From assembly GCA_964576585.1 (NCBI GenBank), contig CAZNWO010000001.1, positions 10,849 to 74,848 on the forward strand: DNA of 64,000 nucleotides, in the 5' to 3' direction. The position numbers and the translations under genes are program-made. The stretch comes from GCA-2730975 sp964576585. GTDB lineage: Bacteria; Verrucomicrobiota; Verrucomicrobiia; Opitutales; Seribacteraceae. Below the pieces are notes generated by a model, which saw only the letters and a list, made by a program, of their open reading frames with translations, made no database searches and was not told the origin of the DNA. This document shows positions 35,202 through 44,535 of the stretch, piece by piece (the first letter of the stretch is position 1; every line of letters starts with the position of its first letter).

Positions 35202-36491
35202 ATGAAAACATTTCTTCATTCACTTTCCATATTGGTCTTTGCATTTACACCTCTTGGATTGGATGCCAAAATTTCGTGGCCTGACTACCGGGGGCCTAAA
35301 CACGACGGATCGGCTGACGAATCAAACCTTCCCTTGAAATGGGACGAGGAAAATGGCGTTCGATGGAAAATTCCCATTCACGGAAGGGGTTGGTCGAGTC
35401 CAGTGGTCAAGGAAGATCAAATTTGGCTGACCACAGCAACGCCAAACGGCAAAGAACTGTATGCCATCTGCGTTGACGGAGACTCGGGTAGATTGCTAAT
35501 GGACAAAAAGCTTTTTCAGGTTGATGAGCCACAGTTTGCCCATCGTTTCAATTCATACGCTTCTCCATCTCCCCAAATCGACGGGGATTTCGTCTATGTA
35601 AGTTTCGGCTCGCCGGGCACAGCCTGCATTAACAGAAAAACCAAGAGGGTCGTTTGGCAAAGAACCGACTTCGTTTGCGACCATTTTCGCGGGGCAGGTT
35701 CTTCTCCTTTTGTTTATAAAGATTTACTTGTTTTAACGATGGATGGGGCTGATCATCAATTTCTTGTAGCCCTAAACAAATTCACGGGGAAAACCGTTTG
35801 GCGAACGGAACGGAGCACGGATTTTGGTGATCTTGACCCCAACACGGGAAAGCCAAAAAGGGGAGGTGATTTTAGAAAGAGTTACGCCACGCCCGTAGTT
35901 GCAAGATTTGAAGGCAAAGATCAATTGATTAGCCCTGGGGCAAAAGCAGTTTTCGCCTATGAACCGTTGACCGGGAAGGAAATCTGGCAAGTTCAATACG
36001 AAAACCATTCCAGTGCCTCCAGAACATTGGTTGCAGGGGACCTAGCATTAGTTTGTACAGGATATTCAAAAGCAGAAATAATAGGAATAAAATTAGGCGG
36101 CAGCGGCAAAGTAACAAATACACACATGAAATGGTCTTTGAGAAAGGGTGCGCCAAACAAGCCATCTCCGGTAATGTTTCGCAAATTTCTTTACACGGTA
36201 ACCGACGGGGGGGTTGCCTCATGCATCGACCCACGCACAGGCAAAGTTCTTTGGCAGCAAAGAATTGGTGGTGAATTTTCTGCCTCCTTATTGAGGTCTA
36301 AAGATAGGGTTTACTGTTTTGACCAATCGGGTACATGCACGGTCATTAAGGTGTCGGAACAAAAATGTGTCGTCATATCAAAGAATAAATTGAGCGGTGG
36401 ATTCATGTCCTCTCCCGCAGTATTAGACGACGATTTAATCCTCAGAACCAAAACCCATCTATACCGAATTAACCAAAAAGGGAAATTATAA
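35202..36491 (+). CDS. Exported PQQ-like beta-propeller protein
   Basis: 429 residues. A signal peptide (LSILVFAFTPLGLDA) precedes the WPDYRGPKHDGSADE opening shared by many planctomycete/verrucomicrobial 'PQQ-binding-like beta-propeller' proteins. Propeller blades recur as ...G-K-x-x-W/L-W-x (KRVVWQRTD, GKTVWRTER, GKEIWQVQY, GKVLWQQRI). Dehydrogenase catalytic residues are not evident, so a structural or binding propeller is more likely than an alcohol dehydrogenase. It is divergent from the M28 peptidase with ~140 bases between the starts. Confidence 0.85.
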   Translation: MKTFLHSLSILVFAFTPLGLDAKISWPDYRGPKHDGSADESNLPLKWDEENGVRWKIPIHGRGWSSPVVKEDQIWLTTATPNGKELYAICVDGDSGRLLMDKKLFQVDEPQFAHRFNSYASPSPQIDGDFVYVSFGSPGTACINRKTKRVVWQRTDFVCDHFRGAGSSPFVYKDLLVLTMDGADHQFLVALNKFTGKTVWRTERSTDFGDLDPNTGKPKRGGDFRKSYATPVVARFEGKDQLISPGAKAVFAYEPLTGKEIWQVQYENHSSASRTLVAGDLALVCTGYSKAEIIGIKLGGSGKVTNTHMKWSLRKGAPNKPSPVMFRKFLYTVTDGGVASCIDPRTGKVLWQQRIGGEFSASLLRSKDRVYCFDQSGTCTVIKVSEQKCVVISKNKLSGGFMSSPAVLDDDLILRTKTHLYRINQKGKL

Positions 36492-36681
36492 AGGATTGCG
36501 AAGAGATTGAGGACACCCTAAAAGGCATGCTAAAGGAGACCAAGATAATGGGTCCTTCAGAATATGTAGATGTTTTGATTGCTCCGATGCCTTTAGATAT
36601 TTTGTCATAGAAACCATGGACAATACAACTGCCAAGGTTCATGCACATGACAAAGTTAGAATGTAAAGAAGTCTGGATTTG

Positions 36682-38013
36682 ATGTCTCTTGGGAATTCCC
36701 ATGTCCTGAATTGGGGCACCGCAACTGGCTTGGTTATTACAAGCATGATTGGGACGGGCGTTTACACCTCCTTGGGTTATCAAGTTGGTACACTTTCATC
36801 TACCTCCTCACTGCTGCTGCTGTGGATTGTCGGCGGCCTGCATGCCTTAAGCGGGGCATTTTGCTATGCCGAAGTGGGCTCGGCATTCCCAAGATCTGGT
36901 GGTGAATATCATTTACTGTCTAGACTGTACCACCCCCTGATGGGCTTTCTTGCGGGCTGGGTTTCCGTGACGGTAAGTTTTGCTGCACCAATAGCACTTT
37001 CGGCAATCGCCTTTGAGGTTTATGCTGGCACCATTTTACCAAAGCTTTCACAAGGAGCTTATGCTGCTATGATTATTGCATTAATGGCAGTCGCTCATTC
37101 CTTGGGAATCAAATCGGGATCCAAAACCCAAGACTGGCTGACAGCACTAAAGCTTTTGTTAATTGTCTTTATTATTGTATGCGGACTATGCATTCCTCAC
37201 GCTCAAACTGAACCCGTTATAGACTCTCTAGACATGAGAGATGTTTTGGGAGGTGGATTTGCTGTTTCATTAATTTACGTATCCTACTCCTTTACCGGAT
37301 GGAATGCAGCCGTTTATGTAGCGGGAGAGACTAAAAATCCTTCGCGAAACCTCCCCTTAGCCCTAATCGGTGGGGTTATTCTCGTTACGATTCTATACTT
37401 GTGTTTAAATTATGCCTTTCTTCGGGTTACACCATTAGATGAAATCAAGTCTCTTGAAAATAAAGAGGGAGTTGCCGCCCTTAGTGCATATTACATTTAT
37501 GGGGAGAGAGGAGGTTTAATAATTAGTGGTATCATTGCCGCTGGCTTGTTTTCCACGATAGGTGCAATGATAATGACGGGGTCTCGAATTGCCGTAGCAA
37601 TTGGAGAAGATTATAAGCCTTTTACATACTTGGCGAAAACAAATCGTTGGGGCAGTCCAGCAAGATCGGTTGTATTAATTAGCTCTGTCGGGTTGTTCTT
37701 AGTTTTTACTTCTAGCTTTAATTCCGTGCTGATTTACATTGAGTTTGTTGCTTTGTTTTTTACTTTTGCTACAGCGGCAGGCGTTTTCATTATTCGAAAA
37801 AAAGGTGCGGCATTAAATGAACGGTTTAAAATGCCTCTTTTTCCATTATTTCCTATTATTTATCTTTTAATTACAGGGTGGATTTTGGTCCATATAATTA
37901 TGGAAAGGCCAATTCAGGCACTTGCTGGTCTAGGCACTCTTTTGGTTGGAACTGTCGTTTATTTTTACTCCAAGACATCTAACATCAATAACATGTCCAA
38001 GAAGGTCAACTGA
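36682..38013 (+). CDS. APC-superfamily amino acid/polyamine permease
   Basis: 443 residues, about 12 membrane helices. The first helix has the substrate-binding GLVITSMIGTGVY motif (unwound TM1, G-x-G-x-Y/F) and TM6 the YSFTGWNAAVYVAGE segment, both typical of LeuT-fold APC transporters. Export or uptake direction and substrate are not decidable. Codon use looks A/T-richer than the genes to its left. The ATG at 36682 directly follows a TTG. The ~190 bases upstream hold no recognisable gene or terminator. Confidence 0.88.
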   Translation: MSLGNSHVLNWGTATGLVITSMIGTGVYTSLGYQVGTLSSTSSLLLLWIVGGLHALSGAFCYAEVGSAFPRSGGEYHLLSRLYHPLMGFLAGWVSVTVSFAAPIALSAIAFEVYAGTILPKLSQGAYAAMIIALMAVAHSLGIKSGSKTQDWLTALKLLLIVFIIVCGLCIPHAQTEPVIDSLDMRDVLGGGFAVSLIYVSYSFTGWNAAVYVAGETKNPSRNLPLALIGGVILVTILYLCLNYAFLRVTPLDEIKSLENKEGVAALSAYYIYGERGGLIISGIIAAGLFSTIGAMIMTGSRIAVAIGEDYKPFTYLAKTNRWGSPARSVVLISSVGLFLVFTSSFNSVLIYIEFVALFFTFATAAGVFIIRKKGAALNERFKMPLFPLFPIIYLLITGWILVHIIMERPIQALAGLGTLLVGTVVYFYSKTSNINNMSKKVN

Positions 38014-38100
38014 TGCCTTATCGCTCGAGTTGTAGCAGGTATTAAATCGAGCAAAATCAATCTTCTTGAAACAATTCACAACAATATTGCTTGTCAGTAA

Positions 38101-38117
38101 TACATGCCTTGCATGTA
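38101..38117. promoter_or_regulatory. Perfect palindromic dyad upstream of nagB, candidate operator
   Basis: TACATGC, a three-base spacer CTT, and GCATGTA form a perfect 7+3+7 inverted repeat ending 21 bases before the nagB ATG. A loop of three bases is too tight and the T-run too absent for a terminator, so a repressor site for amino-sugar genes is the better reading. The regulator family is unknown. Confidence 0.45.
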
Positions 38118-38138
38118 GTATCATCGCAATAAGCAATC

Positions 38139-38467
38139 ATGCAAGAGTACGATTTCAATCTTAATGTTTTTCCATCCTCAAGAGAGGCATCCCTTGTTGT
38201 CGCCAAGGAAATAGCAGATGCCCTGAGTTTGCGTTCATCTGAGAATTCCTCATTGGTTTTGGGGCTAGCAACAGGCTCAACACCAGTACTCGTTTATGAG
38301 GAGTTAGTAAGGCTGCACTTACGGGAACACCTTAGCTTTAAAAAGGCAAAGTGCTTTAATTTGGACGAATATCTTGGCTTGGAGGCAACCCATCCGGAAA
38401 GCTACCAAGAGTTTATGAAAAGAAACCTTTTTTCTAAAGTTGATATTCTGCCTGAAAATGCTGTCGT
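38139..38467 (+). CDS. nagB: Glucosamine-6-phosphate deaminase, N-terminal part (cut by gap)
   Basis: Converts glucosamine-6-phosphate to fructose-6-phosphate and ammonia. The visible 109 residues carry the NagB/6PGL-fold phosphate loop LATGSTP (~46) and the family signature FNLDEYLGLEATHPESYQEF (as FNLDEYLGL, ~78), which holds the catalytic Asp. A full NagB is ~250-270 residues, so ~150 residues plus the intergenic part must lie in the assembly gap that follows. The frame appears continuous with the next gene only because the N run has no stops. Confidence 0.85.
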
Positions 38468-38567
38468 NNNNNNNNNNNNNNNNNNNNNNNNNNNNNNNNN
38501 NNNNNNNNNNNNNNNNNNNNNNNNNNNNNNNNNNNNNNNNNNNNNNNNNNNNNNNNNNNNNNNNNNN
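38468..38567. other. Assembly gap, 100 N
   Basis: Exactly 100 unknown bases, the usual placeholder length. It falls inside nagB. From the missing part of NagB the true gap should be of the order of 450 bases or more. Confidence 0.98.
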
Positions 38568-38573
38568 TTGGCT

Positions 38574-39656
38574 ATGAATGGTCTACCCGACGATGTCGGA
38601 AACAGTTTTTGTCTGGACGGTTCGCTTAGGACATCGTCGCCTCATGGAAACGGTAATGTAAATGATACGTTTCTTTTGGCCTGCGAAAAGGAAGGTCAGC
38701 TAAAGCGCTACACCTTGCAACGCATCAATCATGAAGTTTTCAAGGACCCCGAAAGCTTGATGGAAAACTTCAGTCGCGTAACAAAGCACCTCCAAGGAAA
38801 ACTTTCCGGCGAAGACCACACTAGAAAAGCCTTGGCTTTGGTGCCCGCTAAAGACGGCCGATCTTTTTTCAGGGATTCGGACGGCAATTACTGGCGCACC
38901 ACAAACTATATTGACGAAAGCGAGTCTCTTGAAGTTCCACACCATCCCAAGCAGGCATATGAGGCCGCAAAGGCATTTGGTGAATTTCAGGCAAATTTGT
39001 CCGATCTTCCAGGCGATCCACTTAAGGATACCATCCCAGATTTTCACAACACAAGAAAGCGTTTTGAGCATTTTCTTGAAGCGGTGAGAACGAATGCCTG
39101 CAATCGAGCAGAGGGAGTTGGTGACCTGGTAGAATTTGCGAGACAACGAGAGTCCTTGGCAGATGCGATCAGGGTGGAAGACTTTCCTACGAGAGTAGTA
39201 CACAACGATACGAAACTAAACAATGTGCTTCTGGATAAGAAATCAGGCAAGGGCTTGTGTGTTGTGGATCTTGACACGGTGATGCCTGGTTGCGTGTTAC
39301 ACGACTTTGGGGATCTTGTCCGCACTGCCGCATGTTCCTCTGCTGAGGATGAAAAAAATTTGGCGCTTGTTAGGTTCCTTCCAGATATATTTGAGGCGAT
39401 CGCCGAGGGTTACCTAAACGCTGCCCGAGAATTTTTGGAACCATCTGAGATTGCCGGACTTCCACTTGCTCCAAAAGTCATTACATTCGAGCTCGGAATA
39501 AGGTTTTTGACCGACTATCTCGAGGGTGACGCCTATTTCAAAGTGAAAAGGGAAGGGCACAATCTTGATCGAACTCGAGCCCAGTTTCGGCTCTTGGCTT
39601 CAATGGAAGAACACGAGGAAGACATCCGAGCCATAATTCAAAGGTACGCCAGCTAA
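38574..39656 (+). CDS. Aminoglycoside-phosphotransferase-fold kinase, probable N-acetylhexosamine kinase (NahK-like)
   Basis: 360 residues if the ATG at 38574 is the start; a start inside the gap cannot be excluded. The sequence has an APH/choline-kinase fold: an ATP-site segment GNGNVNDTFLL (~23), RYTLQRINHEVFKDPESLMEN (core LQRINHEVFKDP, ~45), catalytic loop VVHNDTKLNNVLLD (~205) with the brake-loop Asp and Asn, and VVDLDTVMPG (~228) with the Mg-binding Asp. The LQRINxxVFKxPxxLMxN pattern and the length match Bifidobacterium NahK, which makes N-acetylhexosamine-1-phosphate. Pairing with nagB supports an amino-sugar substrate. Antibiotic modification is unlikely. Confidence 0.8.
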   Translation: MNGLPDDVGNSFCLDGSLRTSSPHGNGNVNDTFLLACEKEGQLKRYTLQRINHEVFKDPESLMENFSRVTKHLQGKLSGEDHTRKALALVPAKDGRSFFRDSDGNYWRTTNYIDESESLEVPHHPKQAYEAAKAFGEFQANLSDLPGDPLKDTIPDFHNTRKRFEHFLEAVRTNACNRAEGVGDLVEFARQRESLADAIRVEDFPTRVVHNDTKLNNVLLDKKSGKGLCVVDLDTVMPGCVLHDFGDLVRTAACSSAEDEKNLALVRFLPDIFEAIAEGYLNAAREFLEPSEIAGLPLAPKVITFELGIRFLTDYLEGDAYFKVKREGHNLDRTRAQFRLLASMEEHEEDIRAIIQRYAS

Positions 39657-39699
39657 AAATCATTCGAGCAAATCGCACATTCTCCAAAATTGTTTGCAA

Positions 39700-40884
39700 C
39701 TAGAGTTTTCCTTCGTAGCCCATGCGAAGCAAGTTGGCCAAATGCAACACTGGTGGTGAATCCTGACGATCCTGCAGATGCAGTTTCAATTGGGTAATGC
39801 ATCCAATGTTGCTCGACACGATCCAATTCGGATTGGCGCCCAATAGGTTAAGAGCTTTTCGGTTGCCCAAGTCCTTTGCAATTTCAGGTTGATCAAGGTT
39901 GTAAGTGCCTGCAGATCCGCAACAAATTTCGGCTTCCTCGACCTCGAGCAACTCAAGGCCCGAGATGGATTGAATTAATTTTCTTGGAGATGTCGAAACG
40001 CCTTGGGCGTGAAGCAAGTGGCAAGCATCCTGATAAACGACTCGCTTGAGGCTGTTTGTTGGGGGAGGGGTCTCAATGAGCCCCACTCGACACAGGAATT
40101 CACTAAAGTCCATCACCTTAGAGGAAAAAATTTGTGCCTCGTCTTCCTCGGGTCGACCTTTCATGAGAAGAGGATATTCCTTTAGGCCAGAACCACATCC
40201 AGCAGCCGTGGTAACAATGGCATCTACGTTTTCCTTGAAGACTGATAGATTTTTTCGGGCAAATGCCCTGGCACCATCACCTTCCCCAACATGCCACCCC
40301 AAGGCTCCACAACAAGTTTGATCTGGAGGAACCAAGACCTCAACTCCATTTCGAACCAAGACATCAACGGCATCTTGGTTTATCGACGGATCCAGAACTT
40401 GCTGGGCGCAACCAGTTAACAAGGCCACTCGTGCTCGAGGTTTGCCTTTTGGTGAAATTACGGAAGGTAGCTTAGTAGTTTTGGCAAGAGATGGCGGCAA
40501 CAGGCTTATCATTGGCCTAAGACCTTTGGGTAAAAGATTCTCCAACCTGCGAGCCATAAGACCAAGCTTGACCGCCAAGCGAAAACGACGCGGAAAGGGT
40601 AAAAGCATCAGCAATAGCTTTCGCCGAAGTTTTTCGCCGAGTTTACGCTTTCTTTGTTTTTGTACCATTTCACGAAAAGGACCCAAAAGGTTTCCGTATT
40701 CCACCCCTGAAGGGCATGAGGTTTCGCAGGCCATGCAACCAAGACAACGGTCGATGTGAGGCAAGGCGCTTTCCAAGGAAAGGTCTCCCTCAAGAACTTC
40801 TTTCATAAGGATGATGCGACCTCTGGGAGAATCCATTTCCTGATTCAATTCCTTGTAGGTCGGACAGGTCGGGAGACAAAAACC
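39700..40884 (-). CDS. glcF: Glycolate oxidase iron-sulfur subunit, N-terminus lost in gap
   Basis: 395 codons visible; the first ~15-25 residues and part of the first 4Fe-4S motif are missing. The visible start has FCLPTCPTY (end of the CxxCGxC motif), then the second cluster CLGCMACETSCPSG (~47). Two CCG domains follow: DQTCCGALGWHVG (~205) and EEAEICCGSAGTYN (~320). They are typical of GlcF/LldE-type electron-transfer subunits. It passes electrons from glycolate oxidation to the quinone pool. It is the last gene of glcDEF and converges on the NahK-like gene. Confidence 0.9.
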   Translation of the reverse strand, partial: GFCLPTCPTYKELNQEMDSPRGRIILMKEVLEGDLSLESALPHIDRCLGCMACETSCPSGVEYGNLLGPFREMVQKQRKRKLGEKLRRKLLLMLLPFPRRFRLAVKLGLMARRLENLLPKGLRPMISLLPPSLAKTTKLPSVISPKGKPRARVALLTGCAQQVLDPSINQDAVDVLVRNGVEVLVPPDQTCCGALGWHVGEGDGARAFARKNLSVFKENVDAIVTTAAGCGSGLKEYPLLMKGRPEEDEAQIFSSKVMDFSEFLCRVGLIETPPPTNSLKRVVYQDACHLLHAQGVSTSPRKLIQSISGLELLEVEEAEICCGSAGTYNLDQPEIAKDLGNRKALNLLGANPNWIVSSNIGCITQLKLHLQDRQDSPPVLHLANLLRMGYEGKL

Positions 40885-40984
40885 NNNNNNNNNNNNNNNN
40901 NNNNNNNNNNNNNNNNNNNNNNNNNNNNNNNNNNNNNNNNNNNNNNNNNNNNNNNNNNNNNNNNNNNNNNNNNNNNNNNNNNNN
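40885..40984. other. Assembly gap, 100 N
   Basis: Exactly 100 unknown bases between the 3' end of glcE and the 5' end of glcF. About 40 residues of GlcE and 20 of GlcF are missing, so the real gap may be near 150-250 bases. Long frames reading through it are artefacts. Confidence 0.98.
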
Positions 40985-41908
40985 CTCGACAATCGCCTCG
41001 TTTTCCGGCCAAGCCAACCATGCAACGTTACCCGCGTTTCCATATCTACGGTTTACAAATTTCGGCAGAAGAGATTCTATTTCGAGTATTCGCTTGGGCG
41101 TCAATGGAACCTTTATTAGAATGTTATCTTTTGGGGTCCAAGAAAACGCGTTAGCCTCTTGCCAAAAATTTAGGGCAAGGTCTTCTGGCAGAACTTCTCC
41201 CGACTCGCCCAGTTCGCTAAGGATTGTGCTCGATCTTTTAACCAAAGCTTTCTCCGTTCCACCTAGTCGAAGAAAGACTGTCCCGTCGGACATGAGTTCC
41301 AAGGCATCAGGCTCCCATCCGGTGCCAGCGATTCTTAACATTTTTTCAAGTCCCGTGGACAGATTCTCGCTATCGATCCTTAAAGAGCGAAACGCTCGAG
41401 GACCCGGAAATACCTTAAAGCTCAATTCCACCAAGACGGCAAAGCGACCCAAGCTGCCAACAAGAAATTTAGGCAAGTCAAATCCGGCAGCGTTTTTTAC
41501 AACCTTTCCGCCTCCCTTCAAAAGGTTTCCTGCTCCATCAACAAAAGAAACTCCGATCAGGAAATCCCGCAACCCCCCATATCGAATTGCACCTGGCCCG
41601 TTAAGGCCACATGCGACCATCCCGCCAAGTGTAGACCCCTTGATGGAAAAAGGGGGATCAAAAGGAAAATATTGTTTCTGTTCATATAGCATGGCCTGAG
41701 CCTCTTCAACCAAGGTTCCGGCCTTTGCTGTAAAAACATACTCGCCGGGATCATAGTCCGTAACACCGCTGAGGTCGCTCAGCTCCAGCGACTCGACTCC
41801 CTCGCAGTCAACTAGCGCGTTTTTGGTTCGACCACCGGTCGGAAGCAAGGATGGTGTGCTTCTTACTGCCTGCACTACCCCCTCCACGGTTGAAGGTCTT
41901 TGGCTCAC
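40985..41908 (-). CDS. glcE: Glycolate oxidase FAD-binding subunit GlcE, C-terminus lost in gap
   Basis: 308 codons visible of an expected ~350. An FAD-binding type 4 (PCMH) domain: LLPTGGRTK (~22), FPFDPPFSIKGSTLGGMVACGLNGPGAIRYGGLRDF (core STLGGMVACGLNGPG, ~90) and GGKVVKNAAGFDLPKFLVGS (core KNAAGFDLPKL-type, ~135). It starts with GTG at 41908, overlapping the glcD stop as GTGA, so the two are coupled. With GlcD and GlcF it forms the membrane-associated glycolate dehydrogenase. Confidence 0.9.
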
Positions 41909-43347
41909 TCTCGAGAAATAGTACCGCTTTTTTCCAAAGGGTGGAGCCCGTACAGGGACAATGAGGGAGCTTCTCCGTCAGGAAACATTTTGCCGGGATT
42001 GGCAATTTCACATGGGTCGAAAGCCCTTCGAATCTTTTTCATTAAACCTATGTCGTCTTTGCTGAACATGGTACCAAGATATTGTTTTTTTTCCATGCCT
42101 ACACCATGCTCTCCAGTTATAGAACCCCCCATTTCAACACATGCTTCAAGTATTTTACCAGCAGCCTTTTCGGCTCTAGCCAAAGAGCCGTCCTCCCTGC
42201 CATCGTACATGATAAGAGGATGTAAGTTGCCGTCTCCAGCATGAAAGACGTTCGCTATGGAAACTTTGTTTTCTAGCCCGACTTTCTGAATCATTGAAAG
42301 AGCCTCACCTAGGCGATTCCTGGGAACAACACCGTCTTGAACAATGAAATCTGGGCTCAGCCTGCCAACTGCAGAAAATGCACTTTTTCTTCCTTTCCAA
42401 ATTTTTGCTCTTTCTAAGTCATCTTTGGCAACATGAGTTTCCTCCGGGGAGGATGATTTGATGACATCACTCAACAACTTTTGTTCGGATTCAAGCTCTT
42501 CTGGGGTTCCCTCCAATTCGACGATCAATACGGCTTCGGCCCCCTTTGGATAACCAGCAGAAACTGCAGCTTCTGCAGCCTGAATAGCAAGCTTGTCCAT
42601 TATTTCCATTGCTCCAGGCAAAAGCCCCGAAGCAACTAAGGCAGAGACGGCATTTCCTGCAGACTCTAGAGAGCTATAACTGGCTAAAAGTGTGTGTCGC
42701 TCGGTCACTTCAGGCAGGAGCCGCAAAAGAATTTCAAATGCTATGCCAAAAAGACCCTCTGAACCTGCAAACAAGCTAGCCCAGTCTGGGCCGACTCGCT
42801 CCAGAGACTCACCACCAAATTCAACAACTTCTCCGTTGGCCAAGACCGCCTTGAGCCCGAGCACATGATTGGTCGTCATTCCATATTTAAGACAATGAGC
42901 CCCGCCGGAATTGAATGCTAAATTTCCACCAATTGTACAAATTTGCTGACTTGAAGGGTCGGGGGCAAAATAAAGACCGTGTTGCTTTGCGACTTCAGAC
43001 ACCTTAAGGTTGACCACTCCAGGTTCAACTCTTGCCCATCGATTCTTTGGATTTATTTCCAAGATACGATCAAGGCGATTGAGGGCAATTACGATTCCAT
43101 CTTGAACCGGCAGACAACCGCCGGAAAGACTGGTTCCGCTTCCTCGCGCCACGAAGGGAATCTCATGCTTTTGGCAGTGCCGGACTATACCGATTACTTC
43201 ACTTGGTGTTTCCGGTACTACCACGGCACTCGGCCGTTGCGAGAATGCAGTCAGACCATCAGATTGATAGGAAACTAGATGCTCTTCCCGCGACAAGATT
43301 CTTTCAGCAGGTAAAACACCGCGTAATTTATTAATAATATCTTCCAA
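41905..43347 (-). CDS. glcD: Glycolate oxidase, FAD-linked catalytic subunit
   Basis: Oxidises glycolate to glyoxylate. 480 residues. Features of the FAD-binding type 4 / vanillyl-alcohol-oxidase fold are visible: PFVARGSGTSLSGGCLP (~65-81), the ICTIGGNLAFNSGGAHCLKYG segment (core TIGGNLAFNSGG, ~137), and the C-terminal cap with NVFHAGDGNLHP (~367) and GSITGEHGVGMEK (~408), which carry conserved active-site His residues. First gene of glcDEF. Glycolate from phytoplankton is a common carbon source in aquatic settings, which fits the suspected organism, but habitat is inference. Confidence 0.96.
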   Translation of the reverse strand: MEDIINKLRGVLPAERILSREEHLVSYQSDGLTAFSQRPSAVVVPETPSEVIGIVRHCQKHEIPFVARGSGTSLSGGCLPVQDGIVIALNRLDRILEINPKNRWARVEPGVVNLKVSEVAKQHGLYFAPDPSSQQICTIGGNLAFNSGGAHCLKYGMTTNHVLGLKAVLANGEVVEFGGESLERVGPDWASLFAGSEGLFGIAFEILLRLLPEVTERHTLLASYSSLESAGNAVSALVASGLLPGAMEIMDKLAIQAAEAAVSAGYPKGAEAVLIVELEGTPEELESEQKLLSDVIKSSSPEETHVAKDDLERAKIWKGRKSAFSAVGRLSPDFIVQDGVVPRNRLGEALSMIQKVGLENKVSIANVFHAGDGNLHPLIMYDGREDGSLARAEKAAGKILEACVEMGGSITGEHGVGMEKKQYLGTMFSKDDIGLMKKIRRAFDPCEIANPGKMFPDGEAPSLSLYGLHPLEKSGTISRE

Positions 43348-43423
43348 TTATACCTATTGTAAAATTAGCTGGAGCGACATGAAGTAACATATGGCTTAAT
43401 TTTAAACTTTAACCGCACAAAAG

Positions 43424-44500
43424 CTATAGCTCTATTGCCTTGCCCTCGCGATATGATTTATCTGCAGCCAAGACTATTGCCAAGCTGTTGACGGCATCTG
43501 CAAGATGGTCCGTTAAGTCAATGTTCTCCTGAATTGAATTTATAAAGAACTTTTGCTCTCTAAAGCAAAGCTCGTCGTGATCGGGCTCGTCTTCAGTGCT
43601 AATAAGCTCATCTTTACGGGTAAATTCACCAGCATCATTGAGGTCAGAATGGTGTACACGGAGCAAGTTGGTTTTGCAGTGTGAATCTACATCGTCGCTA
43701 TTTCCTGGTTCCTGTTCGTTTGCCACAATGCTAACACAGCCCTTGGGGCCAATGGCATCCTTGACGAAAAAAGCTGTTTCGCTAATCATTGGACCCCATC
43801 CAGCCTCGTACCAACCTGAAGATCCGTCCTCAAATTGAATGTTTAAAACTCCATAATTGTACATATCGGGTGCAATTTCGTCACTAAGCCTAGAACCCAC
43901 AGCATGAACACGAACTGGTTTACATCTAGTCATTTGACACATGACATCAACATAGTGGACTCCGCAATCCACTATGGGCGATGTGCTTTTCAGCAAATTT
44001 TTATGGGTCTCCCAATTGGCCCCCTTGCTTTGTTGATTAAGATTCATGCGCATCACCAATGGAGACCCCATAGACCGCGTTATCTCAATAAACTTTATCC
44101 AAGAGGGGTGATGCCTAAGAATGTAACCGACAACGACCTTAAGATTAAATTTTTGGGCAGTTTCGACAATGTGCCGTGCATTCTGAACATTTTCGGATAA
44201 TGGCTTCTCCACAAACACATGGCAACCAGCCTCAAGGGCCTCAATGGCAAACGGGTGATGGGTTTCCGTATAAGAACAAATGGAAACCGCATCAGGCTTT
44301 GCTTCCGACAATGCCCTGGAAAGATTTGTGAAGTGAGGAAATGGACCCAATTCATTTAATAAGTTTTCAGCAGAGTCAAGGGTCCGCGTAACGACACCGC
44401 AAATTTCTACATTTGGTAGTGCGGAATAAGCACGAGCATGCGAAATCCCCATGTGACCAGCCCCAACAACCAGCACTTTAATATTTATATTATTTGTCAT
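43424..44500 (-). CDS. Gfo/Idh/MocA-family oxidoreductase
   Basis: 358 residues. N-terminal Rossmann domain with VLVVGAGHMGISHARAY (~9-25), then SICSYTETHHPFAIEALEAGCHVFVEKPLSEN (core VFVEKPLS, ~94-101), whose lysine is the usual catalytic residue of the family. The C-terminal beta domain has SPIVDCGVHYVDVMCQM (core DCGVHYVD, ~178), giving the D-x-G-x-H motif. It acts on a sugar or inositol derivative in relatives; substrate unknown. It lies 35 bases after the redoxin gene on the same strand. Confidence 0.9.
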   Translation of the reverse strand: MTNNINIKVLVVGAGHMGISHARAYSALPNVEICGVVTRTLDSAENLLNELGPFPHFTNLSRALSEAKPDAVSICSYTETHHPFAIEALEAGCHVFVEKPLSENVQNARHIVETAQKFNLKVVVGYILRHHPSWIKFIEITRSMGSPLVMRMNLNQQSKGANWETHKNLLKSTSPIVDCGVHYVDVMCQMTRCKPVRVHAVGSRLSDEIAPDMYNYGVLNIQFEDGSSGWYEAGWGPMISETAFFVKDAIGPKGCVSIVANEQEPGNSDDVDSHCKTNLLRVHHSDLNDAGEFTRKDELISTEDEPDHDELCFREQKFFINSIQENIDLTDHLADAVNSLAIVLAADKSYREGKAIEL

Positions 44501-44535
44501 GAAAAAAGGGGTTCTTTTATATTCAGTGTGTGAAT

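Noticed and set aside
38574..39656. Aminoglycoside resistance gene
   Set aside because: The fold is shared, but the NahK-like motifs and nagB neighbour indicate a sugar kinase.
40790..41043. glcE and glcF appearing to overlap by ~250 bases
   Set aside because: The overlap is produced by reading both frames through the 100-N placeholder; the true ends lie inside the gap.
43360..43404. 8-base inverted repeat TAAAATTA/TAATTTTA upstream of glcD
   Set aside because: The region is A/T-rich, so such short arms are expected by chance; no supporting promoter signal.
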